Assembly (NCBI GenBank): GCA_007119835.1
Contig: SKOX01000298.1
Coordinates: 1 to 29,750 of the forward strand
Length of the DNA: 29,750 nucleotides
Reading direction: 5' to 3'
From: Paracoccaceae bacterium
GTDB taxonomy: Bacteria > Pseudomonadota > Alphaproteobacteria > Rhodobacterales > Rhodobacteraceae
Shown here in pieces: positions 22,275 through 28,475 of this stretch; positions within the stretch are counted from its first letter, which is position 1; the number at the start of each line of letters is the position of its first letter. The translations under genes were made by a program, and so were the position numbers. The notes below the pieces were generated by a model, which did no database searches, was not told where the DNA came from, and saw nothing but the letters and a program-made list of their open reading frames with translations.

Positions 22275-24194
22275 TCAGACCGCCTGTTCCGCCGCCGCGC
22301 CCTGGCGTGCGAGCTTCCGCACCATTGCGGTGATGGCCTCCGGCGTGCAGGGCTTGCCGAGAACCCGCACCGCCCGCAGGTGGTCCGGCAGATCGGCCGT
22401 TCCGGAATAGCCGGTGCAGAAGGCGAAGGGGATGCCGAGCTGCAGGAGCGCCTCCGCGACGAGGAAGCTGCGCCCGCCGGCGAGATTCACGTCGAGAAGC
22501 GCCACATCCGGCGCCGAGCGGGCAAGCGCCGCCAAGGCCTCGTCGACGGATGCCAGCGGCCCCTGCACGGCGAAGCCGGCGCTCTCGATCGACCAGCGCA
22601 TCTGCATGCCGACCAGCACCTCGTCCTCGACGAGCAGCACCGTCCGCGGCGCCGGCCCCGGGCCCGCCGGATCGGGCTCCGCGCGGGGGGCTGGTTGTTC
22701 CTTGCGGCGGCCGACGCTCTCGACGGGCACCGAAAGCGAGCAGACGAGGCCCGTCGTCGCCCAGTCCATCGACAGGTCGCCGCGAAGCTGTCGCTGGACG
22801 ATCGTGCTGATGACGGTCGAGCCGAAGCCCCGGCTCTTGGGGGGCGCGATCGGCGGACCGTCCGATTCGCGCCAGATCAGCCTCAGGCGGCCATCGTGCC
22901 GGATCGACCACTGCACCCGGACACGCCCCGATGGTACGCCCAGGGCGCCGTACTTCACCGCGTTCGTGGCGAGCTCGTGCAGGACCATGGCGAGCGCCTG
23001 TGCCGCGTCGGGCCGCAGCACCAGCGACGGCCCCTGCAGAACCGCCTGGGGCAGCGCCCCCGCCATGAAGGGGGCGAGTTCCTCCTCCACGAGCCGCCGA
23101 ACGTCGATGCCTTCCCAGCGCGACGCGGCGAGAAGCGTGTGGGCGCGGGACAGCGCCTGGATCCTGTTCACCACGGCGGTTCGCAGGGCGTCGGGATCGC
23201 GCTCGGATGTCAACAGGACGATCGACTGGACGACCGCCAGCATGTTCTTCGCCCGGTGGTCGACCTCGCGGGCGAGCAGCTTTTCCCGCTCCTCCGCCTC
23301 GTAGCGCTCGGTGATGTCGGTGTTCGAGCCGAACCAGGTCACCACCGAGCCGTGCTGGTCGCGGATCGGAACCGCGCGGCTCAGGAACCAGCGATAGTCC
23401 CCGTCGCGGCAGCGCATCGGGAAGATGTCCTCCCATGGCTCGCCGCTCTCGATATGCTTCGGCAGGCGCTCCATCACCCTGTCGATGTGATCGGGGTGAT
23501 GGAGGTGACGCCAGCCCCATCCGCGGACCGTCTCCGGATCGGCACCGGTCACCTCGAAGAAGCGCTTGCTGTACCAGTAGACCGCGCCCGAAGGATTGGC
23601 GAGCCACGTCGCCTGGTCCATGTTGTCGATGATCGACCGGAAGAGGGACGCGGTTCCGTCCATCGGTTCGTTCTTCGTGCTGTCGGTCGCCATCGGAGCG
23701 GCGCGTTCGTGCGCCGAAACCTGGAAGCCGGCCGGCGCGCCGTGATCGTCGAGCAGCGGGATCCAGGTCAGCGCGAACCAGCACATCGTGTCGTCCGCCT
23801 CGCCGCCGAGCGGAACCGGACGGATGAACTGGTAGCTTTCGCCGGCGACGACCTTCTGGACGACATCCTTCAGGTCGCCCGCGTGGTGGCGCCAGGCTTC
23901 CGCGAACGGGCGGCCGAGTGCAGCGGGGTGAAGCGGCTCGACGAGGAAGGGGATGCAGGCGTCGTTGTAGAGCGAGAGCTGTTCCGGTCCCCATGCCACA
24001 TAGACGGGCTCGGGGTTGCGCAGCATCATCGCCACGACGGTTCTCAGGCTCACGGGCCAAGTCTCGGGCGCACCGAGGGGCGTGGCGCGCCAGTCATGCG
24101 CCCGGATCCGTTCACCCATCTCGCCGCCGCCGGCGAGAAACGCCAGGGCGGCCTCGCGGCGCGTCGGCCCTGCCGCTTTCAGCGTGCCGTTCAT
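22275..24194 (-). CDS. PAS-containing HWE-family sensor histidine kinase with C-terminal receiver domain
   Basis: 639 residues, no membrane helices, so a cytoplasmic sensor. A first sensory domain (about 25-165) of the PAS/GAF-like type begins ATPLGAPETWPVSLRT. A PAS domain (about 185-298) ends in WFGSNTDITERYEAEE. The kinase then shows the HWE hallmarks: phospho-accepting His313 in EVDHRAKNMLAVVQS, the N-box HELATNAVKYGAL with Asn411, and Trp441-x-Glu443 in IWRESDGPP. After a Pro-rich linker (485-516) comes a receiver domain with acidic DE pair near 524, phospho-acceptor Asp568 (LLDVNLAGG) and Lys614 (LGKP). HWE kinases are largely alphaproteobacterial and often report light, redox or general stress; no haem or chromophore cysteine is evident. 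The ATG at 24194 follows GGAGG. No partner regulator lies alongside. Confidence 0.92.
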   Translation of the reverse strand: MNGTLKAAGPTRREAALAFLAGGGEMGERIRAHDWRATPLGAPETWPVSLRTVVAMMLRNPEPVYVAWGPEQLSLYNDACIPFLVEPLHPAALGRPFAEAWRHHAGDLKDVVQKVVAGESYQFIRPVPLGGEADDTMCWFALTWIPLLDDHGAPAGFQVSAHERAAPMATDSTKNEPMDGTASLFRSIIDNMDQATWLANPSGAVYWYSKRFFEVTGADPETVRGWGWRHLHHPDHIDRVMERLPKHIESGEPWEDIFPMRCRDGDYRWFLSRAVPIRDQHGSVVTWFGSNTDITERYEAEEREKLLAREVDHRAKNMLAVVQSIVLLTSERDPDALRTAVVNRIQALSRAHTLLAASRWEGIDVRRLVEEELAPFMAGALPQAVLQGPSLVLRPDAAQALAMVLHELATNAVKYGALGVPSGRVRVQWSIRHDGRLRLIWRESDGPPIAPPKSRGFGSTVISTIVQRQLRGDLSMDWATTGLVCSLSVPVESVGRRKEQPAPRAEPDPAGPGPAPRTVLLVEDEVLVGMQMRWSIESAGFAVQGPLASVDEALAALARSAPDVALLDVNLAGGRSFLVAEALLQLGIPFAFCTGYSGTADLPDHLRAVRVLGKPCTPEAITAMVRKLARQGAAAEQAV

Positions 24195-24468
24195 GAGGCG
24201 CCTCCCGTGCCGGTTGTCCTGCGGCCCCTGTCGCGCGAGGCGCCCCGGAGGGCTCCGCCGCTGCCTTCGGCGAAGGACATCAGCCGCCAAGAACGCGGCA
24301 CGGCGGCACCTGTGCCTCCCGCTCATGCTCACCGGGCACATCGGGCCGAGCCTTCGATCGTCGCGACGTAGCAAAAGCGCCCAAACCACCTCCTTCAGCG
24401 GCCGACTGCTCAACTAGAGCGATAGCTTGCCGCTTCAGACGGAGCAAGCAATTCCGCAGCGGTCTTGT

Positions 24469-24500
24469 GCCGATCTGCTGCCTTCCGCCGATCTGTTGCC
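24469..24500. repeat. Direct repeat upstream of preT
   Basis: GCCGATCTGCTGCC (24469-24482) and GCCGATCTGTTGCC (24487-24500) match at 13 of 14 bases, 18 bp start to start, and run straight into the following palindrome. Spacing just under two helical turns could suit tandem binding of a regulator. Confidence 0.45.
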
Positions 24501-24527
24501 GATCGACGGGCCCGAACCCGTCGATCG
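24500..24527. promoter_or_regulatory. 11-bp inverted repeat upstream of preT
   Basis: CGATCGACGGG (24500-24510) and CCCGTCGATCG (24517-24527) are perfect inverted copies around CCCGAA, 112 bp before the preT start. No U-run follows. It could be an operator or a hairpin in a long leader. Confidence 0.45.
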
Positions 24528-24570
24528 CGAGGCAGGGAGCCGAGCGGCGCCACATTGGCTGGCCTCCAGT

Positions 24571-24586
24571 TTTACCAATTGATCAA
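24571..24586. promoter_or_regulatory. RutR-like operator upstream of preT
   Basis: TTTACCAATTGATCAA agrees with the E. coli RutR box TTGACCA-NN-TGGTCAA at 12 of 14 defined positions. It lies 52 bp before the preT ATG, and a RutR-like TetR gene is encoded 3.4 kb away in the same pyrimidine locus. Ligand-relieved repression of preTA by uracil or thymine is the natural reading. Confidence 0.6.
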
Positions 24587-24638
24587 GAACCGGGGCTGTG
24601 CCAGACTTCGCGCGTTCGTCGTTGCGGGGAGGGCCTCA

Positions 24639-26018
24639 ATGAAGCTGATGCAGCCAGCGGACGGAAGCGGGGTGGGTCCTCGGACGCCCGGCGTCGCGGC
24701 AGGACGGCTCGATGCCGAGGCGCTTGCCCGGAACTTCGACGACATCGCGCCGCCCCTCAGCGACCACGAGGCGCTGGTGGCGGCGGACCGCTGCTACTTC
24801 TGCTACGACGCGCCCTGCATCACGGCCTGCCCGACGGCCATCGACATCCCGCTCTTCATCCGGGAGATCGCCACCGGCGCGCCGGAGGCGGCGGCGCGGA
24901 CCATCTTCGACGCGAACATCCTCGGCGGCATGTGCGCGCGGGTCTGCCCCACCGAGACGCTGTGCGAGCAGGCCTGCGTGCGGGAGGCGGCTGAGGGGCG
25001 GCCGGTCGAGATCGGGCGGCTCCAGCGCTATGCCACCGACATCCTGATGGCGCAGGGCGAGCATCCCTTCAGCCGGGCCGGGGCGACGGGCAGGCGGGTG
25101 GCGGTGGTCGGCGCCGGGCCGGCGGGCCTCGCCTGCGCGCATCGGCTGGCGATGCTCGGCCACGACGTGGTGATCTACGAGGCGAAGCCGAAGGGCGGAG
25201 GCCTGAACGAATACGGCATCGCGGCCTACAAGACGCCCGACGGCTTCGCGCAGGCCGAACTCGACTGGCTGCTCGGCATCGGTGGGATCGAGATCCGCCA
25301 CGGGCAGGCCCTGGGGCGCGCGGTGACGCTCGAGGGCCTGCGGGCCGAGCATGACGCGGTCTTCCTCGGCATGGGGCTTGGGGGGGTGAAGGCGCTGGGG
25401 CTCGGCGACCTCGAGGGGGTGCGGCCGGCGGTCGAGTTCATCGCCGAGTTGCGCCAGGCCGAGGAGCTCGCGGCGCTGCCGATCGGGCGGCGGGTGGTGG
25501 TCGTGGGCGGCGGGATGACGGCGATCGACGCGGCGGTGCAGTCGAAGCTGCTCGGCGCCGACGAGGTGACGATCGTCTACCGGCGGGGCCGGGACCGGAT
25601 GGCGGCCTCCGGCCACGAGCAGGAGCATGCGCTGGGGGCGGGGGTGCGCATCGTCAGCGGCGCGGTGCCGGTGGCGCTCCACGGCGAGGACCGACTGCAG
25701 GCCGTGGAATGCGCCTATACGCGGGACGGGTCGGCGGGCCTCGAGGTGACCGGCGAGCGCTTCACGCTCCCGGCCGACCAGCTCTTCGTCGCGATCGGCC
25801 AGAGCCTGGCGGGGGTGCCGGACGGCCTCGCGGTCGAGGGCGGCAAGATCCAGGTTGGCGCCGGCGGGCGCACGGGGCTCGAAGGGGTCTGGGCCGGCGG
25901 CGACTGCACGCCGGGCGGCGAGGACCTGACGGTCACGGCCGTCGCGCAGGGCCGGGATGCGGCGATGGACATCAATGCCGCGCTGACCGGCGCGGGTGCG
26001 GCGCGGGCGGCGGAATAA
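24639..26018 (+). CDS. preT: NAD-dependent dihydropyrimidine dehydrogenase, small flavoprotein subunit PreT
   Basis: 459 residues. With PreA it reduces uracil and thymine to 5,6-dihydro forms with NADH. The N-terminal iron-sulfur region has eight cysteines: Cys52, 55, 60, 64 and Cys99, 103, 109, 113 (CYFCYDAPCITAC and CARVCPTETLCEQAC), which in this family hold two 4Fe-4S clusters. The FAD site is VAVVGAGPAGLACAHRL (154-170) with KGGGLNEYGIAAYK, and the dinucleotide site is VVVVGGGMTAIDAAV (about 287-301); GVWAGGDCTPGG closes the FAD domain. It corresponds to the N-terminal half of mammalian dihydropyrimidine dehydrogenase. The ATG at 24639 follows GGGAGG by 6 bases; the upstream open frame lacks homology. 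preA starts 58 bases downstream. Confidence 0.95.
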   Translation: MKLMQPADGSGVGPRTPGVAAGRLDAEALARNFDDIAPPLSDHEALVAADRCYFCYDAPCITACPTAIDIPLFIREIATGAPEAAARTIFDANILGGMCARVCPTETLCEQACVREAAEGRPVEIGRLQRYATDILMAQGEHPFSRAGATGRRVAVVGAGPAGLACAHRLAMLGHDVVIYEAKPKGGGLNEYGIAAYKTPDGFAQAELDWLLGIGGIEIRHGQALGRAVTLEGLRAEHDAVFLGMGLGGVKALGLGDLEGVRPAVEFIAELRQAEELAALPIGRRVVVVGGGMTAIDAAVQSKLLGADEVTIVYRRGRDRMAASGHEQEHALGAGVRIVSGAVPVALHGEDRLQAVECAYTRDGSAGLEVTGERFTLPADQLFVAIGQSLAGVPDGLAVEGGKIQVGAGGRTGLEGVWAGGDCTPGGEDLTVTAVAQGRDAAMDINAALTGAGAARAAE

Positions 26019-26076
26019 GGGTCGCGGGCGGCGCCGCGCGCGCCCGGTGACGGCAGCGGTTTCAGGGAGGAGAGGC

Positions 26077-27378
26077 ATGGCCGATCTCAGGTGCGATTTC
26101 GTGGGCATCAAGTCGCCGAACCCGTTCTGGCTCGCCTCCGCGCCGCCGACGGACAAGGAGTACAATGTGCGCCGCGCCTTCGAGGCGGGGTGGGGCGGTG
26201 TCGTGTGGAAGACGCTCGGGACGGACCCGCCGATCGTCAACGTGAACGGCCCGCGCTACGGCGCGGTCTGGGGGGCCGATCGCCGGCTGCTGGGGCTCAA
26301 CAACATCGAGCTGATCACCGACCGGCCGCTCGACGTGAACCTGCGCGAGATCAAGGCGGTTAAGCGGGACTATCCCGACCGGGCGATGGTCGTCTCGCTG
26401 ATGGTGCCGTGCGAGGAGGAGGCGTGGCGCGCGATCCTCGGCATGGTCGAGGAAACCGGCGCGGACGGCGTCGAGCTCAACTTCGGCTGCCCGCACGGGA
26501 TGAGCGAGCGGGGCATGGGCTCGGCCGTGGGCCAGGTGCCCGAGTACATCGAGATGGTGGCGCGCTGGTGCAAGGCGCACACAAGGATGCCGGTGATCGT
26601 CAAGCTGACGCCGAACATCACCGACATTCGCTATCCCGCGCGCGCGGCGCATCGCGGCGGCGCGGATGCCGTCAGCCTGATCAACACGGTGAGCTCGATC
26701 ACGGGCGTCGACCTCGACAGCTTCAGCCCGGAGCCGTCGATCGACGGCAAGGGCAGCCATGGCGGCTATTGCGGGCCGGCGGTCAAGCCGATCGCGCTGA
26801 ACATGGTCGCGGAGATCGCGCGAGACCCGGAGACCCGCGGGTTGCCGATCTCCGGGATCGGCGGGGTCACGACCTGGCGGGACGCGGCGGAGTTCATCGC
26901 GCTCGGCGCGGGTTCGGTGCAGGTCTGCACGGCGGCGATGACCTACGGCTTCAAGGTCGTGCAGGAGATGATCGCCGGCCTCGAGCAGTGGATGGACGCG
27001 AAGGGGCACGCGAACCTCGACGCGATCCGGGGCCGCGCGGTGCCGAACGTCACGGACTGGCAGTACCTGAACCTCAACTACGTGACCAAGGCGCGGATCG
27101 ACCAGGACGTCTGCATCAAGTGCGGCCGCTGCTATGCCGTCTGCGAGGACACGAGCCACCAGGCGATCGCGATGAAGCCGGGACGGGTCTTCGAGGTGAT
27201 CGATGCGGAATGCGTCGCCTGCAACCTCTGCGTCAACGTCTGCCCGGTGGAGAACTGCATCACCATGGAACGTCTTGAGGCAGGCGCGCTCGACGAGCGG
27301 ACGGGGCAGGTCGTCCGGCCGGAATACGCGAACTGGACGACCCATCCCAACAACCCGATGGCCCGCGCCGCGGAGTAG
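26077..27378 (+). CDS. preA: NAD-dependent dihydropyrimidine dehydrogenase, large subunit PreA
   Basis: 433 residues. The FMN-binding TIM-barrel (about 1-325) is related to dihydroorotate dehydrogenase. The active-site loop LNFGCPHGMSERGMG (134-148) carries the catalytic acid Cys138, as in mammalian dihydropyrimidine dehydrogenase, and LLGLNNIELITDRP contacts FMN. The C-terminus holds a two-cluster ferredoxin module, CIKCGRCYAVC and CVACNLCVNVCPVENC, that links the FMN to PreT. The pyrimidine is reduced here. The ATG at 26077 follows GGGAGGAGAGG, an exceptionally strong ribosome site; the open frame extends 27 codons further upstream without homology. It ends 19 bp from the convergent regulator gene. 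Confidence 0.96.
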   Translation: MADLRCDFVGIKSPNPFWLASAPPTDKEYNVRRAFEAGWGGVVWKTLGTDPPIVNVNGPRYGAVWGADRRLLGLNNIELITDRPLDVNLREIKAVKRDYPDRAMVVSLMVPCEEEAWRAILGMVEETGADGVELNFGCPHGMSERGMGSAVGQVPEYIEMVARWCKAHTRMPVIVKLTPNITDIRYPARAAHRGGADAVSLINTVSSITGVDLDSFSPEPSIDGKGSHGGYCGPAVKPIALNMVAEIARDPETRGLPISGIGGVTTWRDAAEFIALGAGSVQVCTAAMTYGFKVVQEMIAGLEQWMDAKGHANLDAIRGRAVPNVTDWQYLNLNYVTKARIDQDVCIKCGRCYAVCEDTSHQAIAMKPGRVFEVIDAECVACNLCVNVCPVENCITMERLEAGALDERTGQVVRPEYANWTTHPNNPMARAAE

Positions 27379-27397
27379 GTGGCGCGCAACCAGCGGG

Positions 27398-28039
27398 TCA
27401 GTCGCCGGCCAGAGGCGTGGGCGCGAGGCCGCCGGTGTAGAGGTGGACGAGGAAGCGCTCGGCGTCTTGGAAGCGCGCGGGGTCGTCGCGGCCGAGAACG
27501 GCGCGGACCTGGGCGTCGAAATCGGCATAATGCTGCGTCACCGCCCAGATCGAGAAGATCAGGTGGTGCGGATCGACGCGGGCGATGCGGCCGGCCCGGG
27601 ACCAGTCGCGGATCAGCGCGGCCTTCTCGTCGACGAGCGCCCTGAGCGGGCCGGCGAGGGTCTCGCGGATGCGGGGCGCGCCCTGGAGGACCTCGTTGGC
27701 GAAGAGCCGGGACTCGCGCGGGTAGTCGCGCGCCATCTCGAGCTTGCGGCGGATGTAGGCGCGGATCTCGGCGAGGGGCTCGCCCGCGGCGTCGAGCCGG
27801 CGCAGCGGCTCGAGCCAGGCCTCGAGCAGCCGGTCGAGGAGGCGGGTGTAGACCTCCTCCTTGGAGGCAAAATAGTAGAGCAGGTTCGGCTTCGAGAGGC
27901 CCGCGGCTTCGGCTATGGCGTCGAGGGTGGCGCCTCGGAAGCCCTGTGTCGAGAAGACGTCGAGGGCGGCCTCCAGGATCGCCTCGGTCTTCGCCCGCTG
28001 GTTGCGGGTCGGCCGGGCTGAGGATGCGGCGCGCGCCAT
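27398..28039 (-). CDS. rutR: TetR-family transcriptional regulator, RutR-like
   Basis: 213 residues. The N-terminal helix-turn-helix (about 16-62) reads AILEAALDVFSTQGF...TLDAIAEAAGLSKPNLLYYFASKEE, and the C-terminal ligand-binding half (about 85-205) follows RutR/YcdC with KLEMARDYPRESRLFANEVLQGA and WAVTQHYADFDAQV. E. coli RutR is released from DNA by uracil or thymine and controls pyrimidine degradation and synthesis. The placement here, between preTA and dihydropyrimidinase, and two RutR-box-like palindromes in the locus support the same role. The ATG at 28039 matches the family start, but its ribosome site is poor (the preceding bases are CCGGGGACATGC). It is convergent with preA and divergent from the hydrolase. 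Confidence 0.88.
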   Translation of the reverse strand: MARAASSARPTRNQRAKTEAILEAALDVFSTQGFRGATLDAIAEAAGLSKPNLLYYFASKEEVYTRLLDRLLEAWLEPLRRLDAAGEPLAEIRAYIRRKLEMARDYPRESRLFANEVLQGAPRIRETLAGPLRALVDEKAALIRDWSRAGRIARVDPHHLIFSIWAVTQHYADFDAQVRAVLGRDDPARFQDAERFLVHLYTGGLAPTPLAGD

Positions 28040-28111
28040 GGCATGTCCCCGGTGGCGCCGCGCCGGCCGTCAATACGCTTGACCTGCCGGGCGGCGGTGA
28101 TAGCGTCGACT

Positions 28112-28127
28112 TTGACCGTTCGGTCAT
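28112..28127. promoter_or_regulatory. RutR-like operator between rutR and dihydropyrimidinase
   Basis: TTGACCGTTCGGTCAT contains the perfect inverted repeat TGACCG-TT-CGGTCA and agrees with the RutR box at 11 of 14 defined positions; the two innermost pairs differ symmetrically (CCG/CGG instead of CCA/TGG). It is 73 bp before rutR and 348 bp before the hydrolase gene, a standard position for TetR autoregulation plus divergent control. Confidence 0.65.
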
Positions 28128-28325
28128 AAAGCACAAGACCTTCCGCACGGTCGGAACACGATCGCATCGGACACTTCAGGGACGGCCTCACATGAAGCAG
28201 CGAGCCTTGCTGGCACCGAACGACCTGCAAGGTGTTCGGACACCCTTCGCCGTCGATCCGAAGGCACCTGCGCGAACCCGATGCCAAGGGCCAGCGGGTG
28301 CGGCCTCGGGCCGATCGTCGGGCTT

Positions 28326-28405
28326 TTCCACGACATCGTGAGCGGCGCGGATCGTGGGTGAACGTAGTCTTCCACAGGGTGCCGCGAGCGGCAAATGTCG
28401 TGGAA
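28326..28405 (+). repeat. Inverted repeat with 58-bp spacer in the dihydropyrimidinase leader
   Basis: TTCCACGACAT (28326-28336) and ATGTCGTGGAA (28395-28405) are perfect 11-bp inverted copies. Together with the A/T-rich flanks (CTTT and TGGAAAG) they could form a long stem in the leader RNA or two half-sites for a protein. The start codon is 70 bp downstream. Confidence 0.45.
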
Positions 28406-28475
28406 TGGAAAGAGAAGGCGGCGCGGCATGGCGGCCGGGACCGCCGCGGGTCGGCGCTAACGACGGGGAGCGGAA

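Larger units (their letters stand above)
24195..24638. other. Divergent 444-bp region between the sensor kinase and preT
   Basis: No gene is seen. On the preT side are a pair of near-identical 14-mers (24469-24482 and 24487-24500), an 11-bp inverted repeat (24500-24527) and a RutR-like box (24571-24586). On the kinase side I see no GGAAC-type general-stress promoter and no convincing sigma-70 promoter. Confidence 0.55.
28040..28475. other. Divergent 436-bp region between rutR and dihydropyrimidinase
   Basis: It contains the RutR-like palindrome (28112-28127) and a pair of 11-bp inverted arms (28326-28336 and 28395-28405). No clear -35/-10 pair was recognised for either gene. A short plus-strand frame from an ATG at 28192 (about 49 codons) has no ribosome site or recognisable sequence and is not called. 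Confidence 0.5.

Noticed and set aside
22195..24060. The rlmB frame being open far upstream, suggesting a fusion with the kinase region
   Set aside because: The upstream part is out of frame with the kinase and reads as biased sequence; a strong GGGAGG and the family start place the rlmB ATG at 22194.
26062..27528. A 488-codon minus-strand open frame antisense to preA
   Set aside because: It overlaps preA and the rutR end; the product is compositionally biased and has no homology that I recognise.
28076..28090. A second TTGACC half-site next to the RutR-like palindrome
   Set aside because: The matching inverted half is absent, so it is not counted as an operator.
28192..28341. A short plus-strand frame (about 49 codons) upstream of dihydropyrimidinase
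   Set aside because: No ribosome site, no recognisable sequence and no codon signal distinct from background.
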